Positions 51,199-60,276 of a DNA stretch of 64,000 bases are shown one piece after another. How positions within the stretch are numbered: the stretch's first letter is position 1; the number at the start of each line of letters is the position of its first letter. The notes under the pieces are model-generated. The model worked only from the letters and a program-made list of their open reading frames with translations, made no database searches and was not told the origin of the DNA. The DNA comes from Nitrosomonas sp. sh817 (GTDB lineage Bacteria; Pseudomonadota; Gammaproteobacteria; Burkholderiales; Nitrosomonadaceae), in assembly GCF_030908545.1 (NCBI RefSeq), contig NZ_CP133083.1, forward strand, positions 868,001 through 932,000, in the 5' to 3' direction. A program made the position numbers and the translations under genes.

Positions 51199-51681
51199 AT
51201 GGGCAGTATTTGGTTTAAAGAATATTCCGTTGATTATTTGGAAGGTTTGCGGAATGCTAATATGGGTGAGCATATCGGTATCCGTTTTATTGAGCTTGGC
51301 TCCGATTTCTTGAAAGGAAGAATGCCGGTAGATAAGCGGACAACGCAGCCTTTTGGTATTTTGCATGGTGGTGCAAGCTGTGTTTTATCTGAAACATTGG
51401 GCAGTGTCTCGGGTTGGATGACGATTGATCCTGAAAAATATCGAGCGGTTGGTTTGGAATTGAATATCAATCATATTCGTGCAGTAACTCAGGGTCATGT
51501 CATAGGTATTTGCACGCCGCTACATACCGGCCGGCGTACTCAAGTCTGGCAGACAGATATACTGGAAGAAGCTACCGGGAAGCGCGTGGCGATTTCGCGG
51601 TTGACATTGGCGATCATTGATCAAGGAACGTTAAGCGCTCAAAAAGAGCATGTGATCGTTGATAGGGCGGCGCACAAGTAA
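51199..51681 (+). CDS. Hotdog-fold acyl-CoA thioesterase (PaaI/YdiI-like)
   Basis: 160 residues. The signature QPFGILHGGASCVLSETLGS contains the HGG helix-start motif and catalytic Glu of the PaaI/MenI hotdog group; AVGLELNINHIRAVTQGHVI follows, and RTQVWQTDILEEATGKRVAI closes the fold. Related to 1,4-dihydroxy-2-naphthoyl-CoA thioesterase of menaquinone synthesis, but specificity is not visible. The C-terminal 20 residues are an extension. ATG at 51199 has AAGGA about 9 bases upstream. Confidence 0.85.
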   Translation: MGSIWFKEYSVDYLEGLRNANMGEHIGIRFIELGSDFLKGRMPVDKRTTQPFGILHGGASCVLSETLGSVSGWMTIDPEKYRAVGLELNINHIRAVTQGHVIGICTPLHTGRRTQVWQTDILEEATGKRVAISRLTLAIIDQGTLSAQKEHVIVDRAAHK

Positions 51682-51702
51682 AAAGCTGTAAAGTTCTTTT
51701 AG

Positions 51703-51728
51703 AAAAAAGCCCGTGTAAAAACGGGCTT
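51703..51728 (-). terminator. Terminator of the minus-strand membrane gene at 51760
   Basis: AAGCCCGT / ACGGGCTT stem with a 6-base loop; on the minus strand it is followed by TTTTTTCT. On the plus strand the tail is TTGTGGG, so it mainly serves the minus-strand gene at 51760, though it can also end the convergent thioesterase transcript. Confidence 0.75.
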
Positions 51729-51759
51729 GTGGGAATTGATTGATCAATCAATCGAATCA

Positions 51760-52218
51760 TTAGCTTTTGCCGCTACTGCTTATATCGCGATCTACTTTAC
51801 CGTTGTGTTGTTTTTCTTCGGAATTCGCGACGACTTCAGCATGAGCATCCGTTTGTTGATCGTTAGTCGTGGAAGATTCAGTTGTTACGCGTTCAATATC
51901 AGCATGTGCCGGAGTTGTGGCTGCACGATCATCCTGATTTCCTTTGTTGTTCCACATGAAGTAAATCGAGCCTACAGTCACAAGCACGACGGGTAATGCG
52001 ACAAATTCAAAAAGCGCGAATTCGACCGTAACATCTCTGCCTGGCGGCAGCGGTTTGGTGACGATCATATAGGCATGCATAAAAGCAACCCCGTAAACCG
52101 GCAGCAATGCAGCTATGAACCGATTGGTTACGATCGGACGCACCGTCAGCATGTTCAATACATTCGAACCATAGTACCCAAGAAAATAAATAAAAATGTA
52201 AAAGAAAATAGCGCCCAT
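51760..52218 (-). CDS. Membrane protein with acidic, low-complexity tail; unknown function
   Basis: 152 residues. Three hydrophobic segments (IFFYIFIYFLGYYGSNVLNM, RFIAALLPVYGVAFMHAYMI, FVALPVVLVTVGSIYFMW) in the first 95 residues, then a Thr/Asp/Glu/Ser-rich tail with no family. No recognisable domain. It has a terminator at its end. Likely an inner-membrane protein of unknown role. Confidence 0.6.
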   Translation of the reverse strand: MGAIFFYIFIYFLGYYGSNVLNMLTVRPIVTNRFIAALLPVYGVAFMHAYMIVTKPLPPGRDVTVEFALFEFVALPVVLVTVGSIYFMWNNKGNQDDRAATTPAHADIERVTTESSTTNDQQTDAHAEVVANSEEKQHNGKVDRDISSSGKS

Positions 52219-52678
52219 AAGTATTCCTTTTTGTTTGATAAGATTTTCAAGTAAACGATTTTATCGACACCTGCAAACACTGATCTATGATACACAGATC
52301 AATAAAAATGTACTGAGTAAAATTAGGCAGCAGATTGTAGTCGATCGGATATTAATCGAGTCCTTCTGACCTTTGAATAGCTTGAATGTCGGCCGATTGT
52401 TAATCGAAATTGTCCATTTGCAATCACAAATCCTTCACAATTATCGTGTTAGACTGACGTCGTATCTTCCTATGTTAATCGATCAACGCCCTTACGGGCG
52501 TTTTTTTAACTCTCCCTAGCTCAAGTTTGGTATGGCAAAGCTTGTCATTTGAAACGCTATGAGGGTATGTGAGTCATGGTCGGGCGGGATTGATACGTAG
52601 TGTGATATCGGGGATGACGTATGCAGGAATTCAGATTGATCTTGTGTTGACAATGCGGCTATCCATTGATGAAAATTG
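52219..52678. other. Intergenic region with an orphan plus-strand terminator
   Basis: 460 bases with no open reading frame. A plus-strand terminator at 52485-52507 has no gene upstream on that strand. TTAATCGA occurs three times (about 52355, 52397, 52475). Together these suggest a short non-coding transcript; see findings. Confidence 0.5.
52485..52507 (+). terminator. Orphan Rho-independent terminator
   Basis: AACGCCC-TTAC-GGGCGTT hairpin followed by a run of seven T (52501-52507). No plus-strand gene precedes it for 800 bases, and the minus strand has no T run after it. Confidence 0.8.
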
Positions 52679-54058
52679 TTAGCATTCGGTAATGCTGACC
52701 GCGAGACCGCCCAACGATGTTTCTTTGTATTTTACCGACATTTCCAGTCCGGTTTGTTTCATCGCCGCGATACAATTATCCAGCGACATAAAATGCTGTC
52801 CATCGCCGCGAATTGCCAGTGATGCCGCAGTATAAGCCTTGATAGCGCCGAAGCCGTTGCGCTCGATGCATGGGACTTGTACCAAGCCGCCAACCGGATC
52901 GCAGGTCATGCCTAAATGATGTTCCAATGCGATTTCGGCGGCATTCTCAATTTGAGTGGTGGAGCCGCCTTGTATGGCGCATAAGCCTGCTGCAGCCATT
53001 GATGACGCCGAACCGACTTCACCTTGACAGCCGACTTCGGCGCCGGAAATCGAGCTGTTGTGCTTGATTAAACCACCGATTGCACCGGCAACCAGCAGAA
53101 AGTCACGGACTTGTTCCAGTGTTGCACCTTCGTGCTTAACCGCGTAATAGATGACTGCCGGTATCACCCCGGCAGCGCCGTTGGTTGGTGCGGTGACAAC
53201 CAAGTGACCGGCGGCGTTTTCCTCGTTGACGGCCATTGCGTAAGCGCACAACCAATCATTGAGCGTAGCTTTCTGCGGATTATCTTGCAGTTGCTGGTAT
53301 AAGGCATGCGCACGCCGCTTGATTTTCAAGCCGCCCGGAAGCTGGCCTTCCGCCGTCAAGCCTTTTTCCAGGCAAGTGCGCATGGCGTTCCAAATCGCAT
53401 CAAGTCCGGCATTCAGCGCTTGTTCGCTGATACGCTCAAGCTCGTTGCTGCGTTTCATTGCCGCAATCGTCAAGCCGCTGTCGGCTGACATTTTCATCAT
53501 CTGGTTAGCTGAATCAAATGGAAAGCCACAAGAGCGGGTTACTTCCATTTTGATCGGCGCGACAATTTGTCCGATTTCCGCGATCGTTGTGATAAAGCCG
53601 CCGCCAATCGAAAAATAAGTTTCGGTTAGAAGCGTTCGTCCAGTGTCATCCAGTAACTGGAAGATCATCCCATTGGGATGCTCCGGCAACGGTTCGCCTT
53701 TATCAAAAATTATGTCTTCGGGCGGTGAAAAATGGACGGTAACCGAATGATCAACTTGAAACGAAGTTTGCCGCCACAATTTTTCAAACAGTTCATTAAC
53801 GTTTTCCGTAGCCAGCCCTCGCGGTGTATGTCCGTTCATCCCCAATGTTACGGCACGATCGGTGGCATGGCCTTTTCCGGTGAAAGCCAATGAACCGCGC
53901 AACGTGCAACGTACCTGTAAAAAAGACGGGACAGGATTGCTGGTGATGAATGCCGAAACCCGGTTACGAAAATCATTGGCTGCAACCATTGGTCCCATGG
54001 TATGTGAGCTGGACGGACCAATACCGATTTTGAAAAGATCAAGAACGCTAATGAACAT
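52679..54058 (-). CDS. sdaA: L-serine ammonia-lyase (iron-sulphur type)
   Basis: 459 residues. Converts L-serine to pyruvate and ammonia using a 4Fe-4S cluster. N-terminal SVLDLFKIGIGPSSSHTMGP (substrate-binding), and the C-terminal catalytic domain with APTNGAAGVIPAVIYY, SSISGAEVGCQGEVGSASSM, and CDPVGGLVQVPCIERN holding the cluster cysteines. Single-chain (alpha plus beta fused) type. In an ammonia oxidiser or other autotroph it could feed pyruvate from serine; the link to hprA at 1.3 kb is by function only. ATG at 54058; frame remains open a little further upstream without a start. Confidence 0.94.
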   Translation of the reverse strand: MFISVLDLFKIGIGPSSSHTMGPMVAANDFRNRVSAFITSNPVPSFLQVRCTLRGSLAFTGKGHATDRAVTLGMNGHTPRGLATENVNELFEKLWRQTSFQVDHSVTVHFSPPEDIIFDKGEPLPEHPNGMIFQLLDDTGRTLLTETYFSIGGGFITTIAEIGQIVAPIKMEVTRSCGFPFDSANQMMKMSADSGLTIAAMKRSNELERISEQALNAGLDAIWNAMRTCLEKGLTAEGQLPGGLKIKRRAHALYQQLQDNPQKATLNDWLCAYAMAVNEENAAGHLVVTAPTNGAAGVIPAVIYYAVKHEGATLEQVRDFLLVAGAIGGLIKHNSSISGAEVGCQGEVGSASSMAAAGLCAIQGGSTTQIENAAEIALEHHLGMTCDPVGGLVQVPCIERNGFGAIKAYTAASLAIRGDGQHFMSLDNCIAAMKQTGLEMSVKYKETSLGGLAVSITEC

Positions 54059-54261
54059 TGTATTGCCTGTGAAAAAATGAATTCAAGTGAAAAGATCAGA
54101 ATGTATGCGATGTCGAGTGTATTTTTTGAAAATTGAAGCGCAGCTAGTATGCAATATGTCTTAGGCCGACTCAACATTTATTTGGTTTGTCATATGGGCT
54201 CCTGGATTGTTTATTCTAATTTGCAAAATTGGGTAGTTATGGGTTTTTTCAGTCATGCGCT

Positions 54262-55533
54262 TCATTTTTGTGTACGCAATCGCTGAATTTGCATGAGATA
54301 AGGATAGTAATGAACTTCGAGCGAATGGCGGGGGCGGGCCAGGAATTGTTGTGCCCAGTATTTTCCTTCTGTAACCGCAAGTTTTTGCCAATTGTCAGGC
54401 AGACAGACTCTGCCGGTCAGAAATTGCGATACGAGGCGTGATTGCGCTTCCGCCAATGTCCAGATACAGCCTTGCGGTTGTATTAAACCGATAAAAAACA
54501 GACTGGGATGATCCGGGTGAAAAATACGCAAATAGAGCGGGATGTGGGCGGTGTTTTCCCAATTTAAGAAATCGCGATCAAAAAAGGGAAAACTGGTGAT
54601 ATAACCGGTAGCGGCTATGACGGCATCGTATTCTGCAATCGATCCATCGGTAAAGCGGATTGTTTTTCCGGTAACACTTTCAATCCCGGGGCGCGGATGG
54701 ATCTTGCCATGCCGTATTCTGTCGAATATTTCCGAATTCACGGTTGGATGCGCTTGGGTCGGTGAAAAATCAGGTTCGGGTAGCCCATAATCACGGTATC
54801 GTCCAATTTGAATGCGCAAAGTGAGCCTTTGCAACCAGCTTTGCATGTGCCGCGGGAGCCAGCGCATAGCGGCAGCAAAAGTGTCGGTGGGTTTTCCCAT
54901 GATAAGTTTAGGTATAACATACTGCGGTGAACGCAGGCTCATATCAACAGAAGCTGCATTCCGGCTTGCTTCGATCGCGCAATCACAACCGGAGTTTCCG
55001 GCTCCGACAACGAGTACACGCTGATTTTCGAATCCATGATTGCTCTTGAAATCATGCGAATGCAGGTATTTTCCTGAGAAATTTTTTTTCCAGTCAGGGT
55101 GGCGAGGATTCGATAGATGCCCATTTGCAACCAAGAGAAAATCGAACTCGGGTTGTGTGCCATCGCTTAAGGTCAAACGCCATCGTTCGTTTTGGATTTT
55201 GTGCACTTGCAAAACAGCAATTTGGAAGCGGATATACTGCTCCAATTGAAAATGTTGTGCGTAAGCCTGAAAGTAGGCGAGTATTTGTTGGTGGCTGGGG
55301 TAATCGGGGTAATCCGGCGGCATTGGGAAATCGCTAAACTGCGACATCGGCTTACTGGAAATCGTATGGGTAGTAATGGAGATACTGCTATGACTGGGTG
55401 TTGCTGTGTATACCCAATTCCCGCCGATCTGATCGGTTTTTTCATAACAAATAACATCTTCTATTCCCGCTTCTATGAGATGTTTGATGGCGGTGAGTCC
55501 GGAGCAACCGGCGCCAATGATTGCAATGCGCAT
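54262..55533 (-). CDS. Flavin-containing monooxygenase
   Basis: 423 residues. FAD site RIAIIGAGCSGLTAIKHLIE, the FMO signature FSGKYLHSHDF (FxGxxxHxxxF/Y type), and NADPH site VLVVGAGNSGCDCAIEASRN. The final segments YDAVIAATGYITSFPF and FFIGLIQPQGCIWTLAEAQS are characteristic. It probably oxidises nucleophilic N or S, or acts as a Baeyer-Villiger enzyme; the substrate is unknown. Start at 55533 (MRIAII) is preferred; an ATG at 55566 would add 11 residues. No strong ribosome site at either. Confidence 0.88.
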   Translation of the reverse strand: MRIAIIGAGCSGLTAIKHLIEAGIEDVICYEKTDQIGGNWVYTATPSHSSISITTHTISSKPMSQFSDFPMPPDYPDYPSHQQILAYFQAYAQHFQLEQYIRFQIAVLQVHKIQNERWRLTLSDGTQPEFDFLLVANGHLSNPRHPDWKKNFSGKYLHSHDFKSNHGFENQRVLVVGAGNSGCDCAIEASRNAASVDMSLRSPQYVIPKLIMGKPTDTFAAAMRWLPRHMQSWLQRLTLRIQIGRYRDYGLPEPDFSPTQAHPTVNSEIFDRIRHGKIHPRPGIESVTGKTIRFTDGSIAEYDAVIAATGYITSFPFFDRDFLNWENTAHIPLYLRIFHPDHPSLFFIGLIQPQGCIWTLAEAQSRLVSQFLTGRVCLPDNWQKLAVTEGKYWAQQFLARPRHSLEVHYYPYLMQIQRLRTQK

Positions 55534-55661
55534 TTTGTTTGGGATACAGGGGTATCGGGTTATCACGAAAGCGCTATTTTATCCTACCATGGCCGCTATC
55601 AATCAACTGCGGCCTTAACCCATTTATTACCGGTTAGGTTAGGTGACTAATAATATTGTGT

Positions 55662-56090
55662 ATGTGCGGAACGGAACTCATCTTAGCTAAAGGCATAGTC
55701 ATCCCGTTGACTGAAATCGGAATACAGGCAGTGCGTTCACAAGGTTCCGGCGGACAGAATGTCAACAAAGTATCGACCGCAATTCATTTGCGTTTCGATA
55801 TCAAAGCTTCTTCATTGCCAGAGCAGTATAAAGAAAGGTTATTGGGTTTAAAGGATCGTAGAATTTCCAGTGATGGTATTGTAATTATCAAGGCACAACG
55901 TTTTCGCAGTCAGATCAAAAATAAAGCCGATGCGCTGGCGCGGCTGCAAATGCTGATCAATTGTGTTATCACGGAAATCAAGCCGCGAAAACCCACTCGG
56001 CCCACTTCCGCTTCAAAGGTCAAGCGGCTGGAAGAAAAAGTATTGCATGGCCGAAAAAAATCGTTGCGTGCAAAAATTTCGGACGAATGA
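55662..56090 (+). CDS. arfB: Peptidyl-tRNA hydrolase ArfB (ribosome rescue)
   Basis: 142 residues. The release-factor GGQ motif is in RSQGSGGQNVNKVSTAIHLR (GGQ at 30-32), followed by the segment SSDGIVIIKAQRFRSQIKNK. The basic tail (KPRKPTRPTSASKVKRLEEK and later) inserts into the empty mRNA channel of stalled ribosomes. ArfB releases peptidyl-tRNA on non-stop complexes. ATG at 55662; an in-frame TTG at 55656 is an alternative. Confidence 0.9.
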   Translation: MCGTELILAKGIVIPLTEIGIQAVRSQGSGGQNVNKVSTAIHLRFDIKASSLPEQYKERLLGLKDRRISSDGIVIIKAQRFRSQIKNKADALARLQMLINCVITEIKPRKPTRPTSASKVKRLEEKVLHGRKKSLRAKISDE

Positions 56091-56201
56091 TATCCGCAGT
56101 TGAAATTTATTATTGGTGTGATATTCCGGTATGGAAACTTGCCTTGCGGTCTGGTTCTTTTGAGGAAAAACAATCGTTCGAGCTGATGAATTGATTTTTA
56201 A

Positions 56202-56230
56202 TTGAAATTGTACCGCTGGTTTAGTAAAAT
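56202..56230 (+). promoter_or_regulatory. Sigma-70 promoter of the rpsF operon
   Basis: -35 TTGAAA (56202-56207), 17-base spacer, -10 TAAAAT (56225-56230). The transcript would begin about 50 bases before the rpsF ATG at 56289, which has AAGGAAA upstream. Confidence 0.65.
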
Positions 56231-56288
56231 CGCCTTTTCTAACCTTGTCTTACTGCCATGAGCGGGAGACTTTACCCATAAGGAAAAT

Positions 56289-56702
56289 ATGCGACATTAC
56301 GAAATCGTTTTTATTGTTCATCCTGATCAGAGTGAACAAGTACCCGCTATGATCGAACGCTATCGCGGTATTGTTACCGCAAGAGATGGTAAAATTCATC
56401 GCGTTGAAGATTGGGGGCGCCGTCAGCTTGCTTACCTGATCCAGAAGGTTCACAAAGCACATTATGTTTTAATGAATATAGAATGTGATCAAGAGACACT
56501 GGATGACTTGGATCATGCGTTCAAATTCAGTGATGCCATTCTCAGACATTTAACCATTCGTACCGACGGACCGGTTACGGAACCGTCTCCAATGATGCGA
56601 CAGGAAGAAAGGTCAAGCCCGGCTGGCGTGGATGCTCCAGAATCAACGATTGATGAGTTGGAGACTGAAGATATACCTGACGAAACCAGCGCATCTGCAT
56701 AG
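56289..56702 (+). CDS. rpsF: 30S ribosomal protein S6
   Basis: 137 residues. [20 protein letters not shown] at the N-terminus and [20 protein letters not shown] followed by MNIECD are the classical S6 segments. The C-terminal 40 residues are acidic and serine/proline-rich ([13 protein letters not shown]), longer than in E. coli before glutamylation. First gene of rpsF-priB-rpsR-rplI. The E. coli S6 tail is modified by the RimK ligase; a RimK-related ATP-grasp gene lies at 21.3 kb, but no link is shown. Confidence 0.96.
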   Translation: MRHYEIVFIVHPDQSEQVPAMIERYRGIVTARDGKIHRVEDWGRRQLAYLIQKVHKAHYVLMNIECDQETLDDLDHAFKFSDAILRHLTIRTDGPVTEPSPMMRQEERSSPAGVDAPESTIDELETEDIPDETSASA

Positions 56703-56708
56703 ATTTAA

Positions 56709-57011
56709 TTGCAATTGGAATGTAATCAAACAGTTATTTGTGGGAAACTCATAAAGCTGGGTGTTTTGCGTTATACGCCAGCCGGTATTGCCGTAATCGA
56801 ATTCACCATTAGTCATGTATCTCGGCAAACAGAAGCGGGGGTAGTGAGGCAAATAATTTTTGATATTTTCGCGATTGCAATGGATCAACTGGCTCTGGGA
56901 GTAGCCGAGTTTCAGGTAGATAGTATGGTGAAATTGACCGGTTTTTTGAATAGAAAAAGCCATATGAACCAACAGCTCGTTTTGCATGCTAACCAGATCG
57001 AACTTATTTAA
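56709..57011 (+). CDS. priB: Primosomal replication protein N (PriB)
   Basis: 100-residue OB-fold single-strand DNA-binding protein for replication restart. TTG start at 56709, 6 bases after the rpsF stop (CATAGATTTAATTG). Motifs: VICGKLIKLGVLRYTPAGIA with VIEFTISH, then FQVDSMVKLTGFLNRKSHMN at the end. Position between rpsF and rpsR is the standard one. Confidence 0.93.
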   Translation: MQLECNQTVICGKLIKLGVLRYTPAGIAVIEFTISHVSRQTEAGVVRQIIFDIFAIAMDQLALGVAEFQVDSMVKLTGFLNRKSHMNQQLVLHANQIELI

Positions 57012-57034
57012 TCAGATACTAAGGATCACCAATT

Positions 57035-57316
57035 ATGACGCGTTTTACCAGACGTAAAGATAGTAAAGATAAAGAAAAAGAGAAAAAAGCAAATCGTCCG
57101 TTATTCAAGCGCAAGAAATTTTGCAGATTTACTGCGGAGGGTATTAAGCATGTGGACTATAAGGACATTGAGCTTTTAAAAGATTTTATCAGTGAGAATG
57201 GCAAAATTATTCCAGCACGTATTACCGGAACCCGAGCTTTTTATCAGCGCCAATTGAGCACGGCGATTGAACGGGCGCGTTTTCTCGCATTATTGCCTTA
57301 CACAGATCGCCACTAA
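57035..57316 (+). CDS. rpsR: 30S ribosomal protein S18
   Basis: 93 residues: an N-terminal basic extension ([20 protein letters not shown]) precedes the normal S18 core [40 protein letters not shown] and [15 protein letters not shown]. The start ATG has AAGGAT about 8 bases upstream. Confidence 0.95.
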   Translation: MTRFTRRKDSKDKEKEKKANRPLFKRKKFCRFTAEGIKHVDYKDIELLKDFISENGKIIPARITGTRAFYQRQLSTAIERARFLALLPYTDRH

Positions 57317-57328
57317 GGAGTCATAACA

Positions 57329-57784
57329 ATGCAAATTATTTTGATGGAAAAGATCGTGAACCTGGGACAACTGGGTGACATTGTTAATGTTAAGAGCGGT
57401 TTTGCCCGTAATTATCTGATTCCACAAGGAAAAGCGAAGCGTGCGACCGAGCAGGCGATTGCGGAGTTTCAATTGAAACGAGCGGAGCTGGAGAAAAAAC
57501 AAGCAGCCGCTCTTGAAGCTGCCAAAGCCATTGCTACAAAACTGGATGGATTATTGGTACAAATTACCCAGAAAGCCGGAAGCGATGGAAAGTTATTCGG
57601 TTCCGTATCCAACGCGAATATTGCCGAAGCGCTGATTGGGTTAGGTTTTACCATTGAAAGATCGATGATCCGTATGCCGCATGGCCAATTAAAACAAGTT
57701 GGGGACTTTCCACTGACCGTTGTGTTGCAAAGTGATGTAACCGCAACTATTACGGTTTCTGTACTTGGAGAAGCTTCGATATAA
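57329..57784 (+). CDS. rplI: 50S ribosomal protein L9
   Basis: 151 residues. [20 protein letters not shown] and [20 protein letters not shown] are the N-domain; a long helix links it to the C-domain ([20 protein letters not shown]). Ribosome site AAGGAG about 8 bases before the ATG. A terminator follows at 57812. Confidence 0.96.
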   Translation: MQIILMEKIVNLGQLGDIVNVKSGFARNYLIPQGKAKRATEQAIAEFQLKRAELEKKQAAALEAAKAIATKLDGLLVQITQKAGSDGKLFGSVSNANIAEALIGLGFTIERSMIRMPHGQLKQVGDFPLTVVLQSDVTATITVSVLGEASI

Positions 57785-57811
57785 GCATCTATTTTTAAAT
57801 AACATTTAAAT

Positions 57812-57843
57812 AAAAAAGGGCTATTTTATAGTCCTTTTTTATT
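57812..57843 (+). terminator. Terminator after rplI
   Basis: AAAAAAGGGCTA pairs with ATAGTCCTTTTTT (one mismatch) around a TTT loop, with a T run at the end. It separates the ribosomal operon from dnaB, though dnaB starts only 56 bases later and may be read through. Confidence 0.8.
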
Positions 57844-57898
57844 TGTGATGCAGCTTAATGATAGAATGGAACAACAACCAATCGCATAGTCAATTTCC

Positions 57899-59287
57899 AT
57901 GGCGCAATCACCGGTCAGCTTCTTGCAGGATCAATTCACGGATCCTTATAAAACACCTCCCCATTCGATAGAGAGTGAACAGTCGGTTCTCGGCGGCTTG
58001 ATGCTGGATAACGATGCTTGGGAAAAGGTTGCTGACATCATCACCGAGGCAGATTTTTACCGCTACGATCACCGGTTGATTTATCAACACATTTGTAAAT
58101 TAATTGAGCAAAGTAAACCGGCGGATGTGATAACGGTAGCGGAATCGCTGGAAACATCCGCGGAGCTGCAGACTGTCGGCGGACTCGCTTATATCGGTAC
58201 AATGGTGCAGAACACACCATCCGCCGCGAATATCAAACGCTATGCAGAAATTGTCCGTGAGCGTTCCATTATGCGTAATCTGGCGCAAATCGGCGTGCAA
58301 ATAACCGATTCGGCGTACAGCCCGGCCGGGCGGACTGCCGCCGATTTATTGGATGAAGCGGAAGCCAAGGTGTTTGAAATCGCCGAAGAAGGTGCGCGCG
58401 GAAAAGAAGGGTTTGTCGGGATTCAACCGCTGCTGAAACAAGTGGTGGAACGGATAGAGTTGTTATATAGCCAGGATAATCCAAGCAATGTGACCGGCGT
58501 GGCATCCGGATTTCATGATCTTGACCAAAAGACATCCGGTTTTCAGCCGGGTGATCTGGTTATTGTCGCCGGCCGTCCTTCGATGGGTAAAACCGCTTTT
58601 TCGTTAAACATTGCCGAGCATGTCGCATTGGAATTAAACAAACCGGTTGCGGTGTTCAGTATGGAAATGGGCGGGACTCAGCTGGCCATGCGGTTGTTGG
58701 GGTCCGTCGGCAAGCTTGATCAGCATAAAGTGCGAACGGGGCGGCTGGCCGATGAAGATTGGCCCAAATTGACGCATGCTTTAGGAAAATTAAATGAAGC
58801 TCCGCTTTATATTGATGAGACCGCTGCACTCAATGCATTGGAACTGCGGGCGCGGGCCAGGCGGTTATACCGGCAATACGGCGAATTGGGATTGATTGTG
58901 GTCGATTATTTGCAACTGATGTCTTCCACCAGTCAAGGAGAAAACCGGGCTACTGAGATTTCTGAGATTTCACGGGCATTGAAAGGATTGGCCAAGGAGT
59001 TGAAAGTGCCGGTAATCGCGCTGTCGCAATTGAATCGCAGCCTCGAGCAGCGCCCCAACAAGCGTCCGGTTATGTCTGATTTACGTGAGTCCGGCGCCAT
59101 CGAGCAGGACGCCGATGTGATCCTTTTTATCTACCGGGATGAAGTTTATAACCCCGATTCTCCGGATAAAGGTATTGCAGAGATCATCATCGGGAAACAA
59201 CGGAACGGGCCGATCGGTACAGTGGATTTAACTTTCCTGGGCGAGTATACGCGTTTTGAAAATCATGCTAGACCGGAATATTACTAG
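57899..59287 (+). CDS. dnaB: Replicative DNA helicase DnaB
   Basis: 462 residues. N-terminal domain (PPHSIESEQSVLGGLMLDND), linker, then the RecA-type ATPase: Walker A GRPSMGKTAFSLNIAEHVAL, Walker B LGLIVVDYLQLM, and the sensor region QLNRSLEQRPNKRPVMSDLR followed by ESGAIEQDADVILFIYRDE, with the arginine finger. The intein-free, uninterrupted frame is normal. Position after rplI is common in Betaproteobacteria. Confidence 0.96.
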   Translation: MAQSPVSFLQDQFTDPYKTPPHSIESEQSVLGGLMLDNDAWEKVADIITEADFYRYDHRLIYQHICKLIEQSKPADVITVAESLETSAELQTVGGLAYIGTMVQNTPSAANIKRYAEIVRERSIMRNLAQIGVQITDSAYSPAGRTAADLLDEAEAKVFEIAEEGARGKEGFVGIQPLLKQVVERIELLYSQDNPSNVTGVASGFHDLDQKTSGFQPGDLVIVAGRPSMGKTAFSLNIAEHVALELNKPVAVFSMEMGGTQLAMRLLGSVGKLDQHKVRTGRLADEDWPKLTHALGKLNEAPLYIDETAALNALELRARARRLYRQYGELGLIVVDYLQLMSSTSQGENRATEISEISRALKGLAKELKVPVIALSQLNRSLEQRPNKRPVMSDLRESGAIEQDADVILFIYRDEVYNPDSPDKGIAEIIIGKQRNGPIGTVDLTFLGEYTRFENHARPEYY

Positions 59288-59450
59288 TCTTCTGCTGGAG
59301 TAATACTGTGGTTTGATCGGATTTAATTTTTCCGGGAGTGCTCACAAAAAATTTACAAGGAGCTTGTCATAATCTTTTTGCAAATTGATTGAGAAACTTA
59401 TGTTTATAATCAATTAATTGCTGATTGTGTGAAAAATAGCAACAAGCATT

Positions 59451-60260
59451 ATGATAAACAACAAACTTCTTTCATTGATTTTTCTAAAATCGGAGGCTAA
59501 TTCCTTAAAGTTTTTACAGGAGAATATCAATCGCATCGATCTTAAAGTTGTGTCGATTTGTTTGATCGTTGCATTATCCTTGACGTGTACACGTTATCTT
59601 GGAAATCCCTGGTTCTTGATTTCCATCTTGCATGATCTGCGTCTAAATCAACTTGCCGAGATCATGCAAAGCATCATTGACGATCCTGTCAATGGTCAAC
59701 TCTACATGCTGACGTATTGGGCCGCAGTGGCTATTTTCTTCTACTTGATTGTACCCGTAGGCATTATTCTGTTTGTTTTTAAGGAAAAACTGTCCGATTA
59801 TGGCCTGAGTTCAAAGGGAGCGCTGCAAGATTATCCACTGTACCTGGGCATGCTGGTTTTCATGATTCCGCTGGTGATCTATTTTTCCGGTTCTGCTAGC
59901 TTTTTGGAACGCTATCCTTTCTATGAAGTCGCCCAGGGTGAAAATTTATTTCCTAAGTTTTTCATTTGGGAAATCATTTACTTTATTCAGTTCGTTGCGT
60001 TGGAGTTTTTCTTTCGAGGATTTATTCTGCATGGAACAAAGCAGCGTTTTGGATTTTATGCCATTTTTGTTATGGTGATTCCGTATTGTATGATTCATTT
60101 TGGTAAACCGATGGCAGAAACCATTGCTGCAATCATAGCCGGAACTGTACTGGGATTTTTCAGCTTAAAAAGCAAGAGTATTTGGTTGGGTGTTATGATT
60201 CACTGCAGTGTCGCACTGACGATGGATTTGTCTGCGCTTTTTAGAAAAGGCGGATTTTAA
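59451..60260 (+). CDS. CPBP-family intramembrane metalloprotease
   Basis: 269 residues, about seven hydrophobic segments. CAAX/Abi motif FVALEFFFRGFILHG with E185 and R189 (EF in place of the usual EE), H216 in YCMIHFGKP, and H251 in VMIHCSVAL. Substrate unknown; members process prenylated or other membrane peptides or give bacteriocin immunity. It is followed 16 bases later by a lipoprotein gene, likely an operon. A different CAAX-type protein is at 12.2 kb. Confidence 0.82.
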   Translation: MINNKLLSLIFLKSEANSLKFLQENINRIDLKVVSICLIVALSLTCTRYLGNPWFLISILHDLRLNQLAEIMQSIIDDPVNGQLYMLTYWAAVAIFFYLIVPVGIILFVFKEKLSDYGLSSKGALQDYPLYLGMLVFMIPLVIYFSGSASFLERYPFYEVAQGENLFPKFFIWEIIYFIQFVALEFFFRGFILHGTKQRFGFYAIFVMVIPYCMIHFGKPMAETIAAIIAGTVLGFFSLKSKSIWLGVMIHCSVALTMDLSALFRKGGF

Positions 60261-60276
60261 AATAGTGAGATGATGG

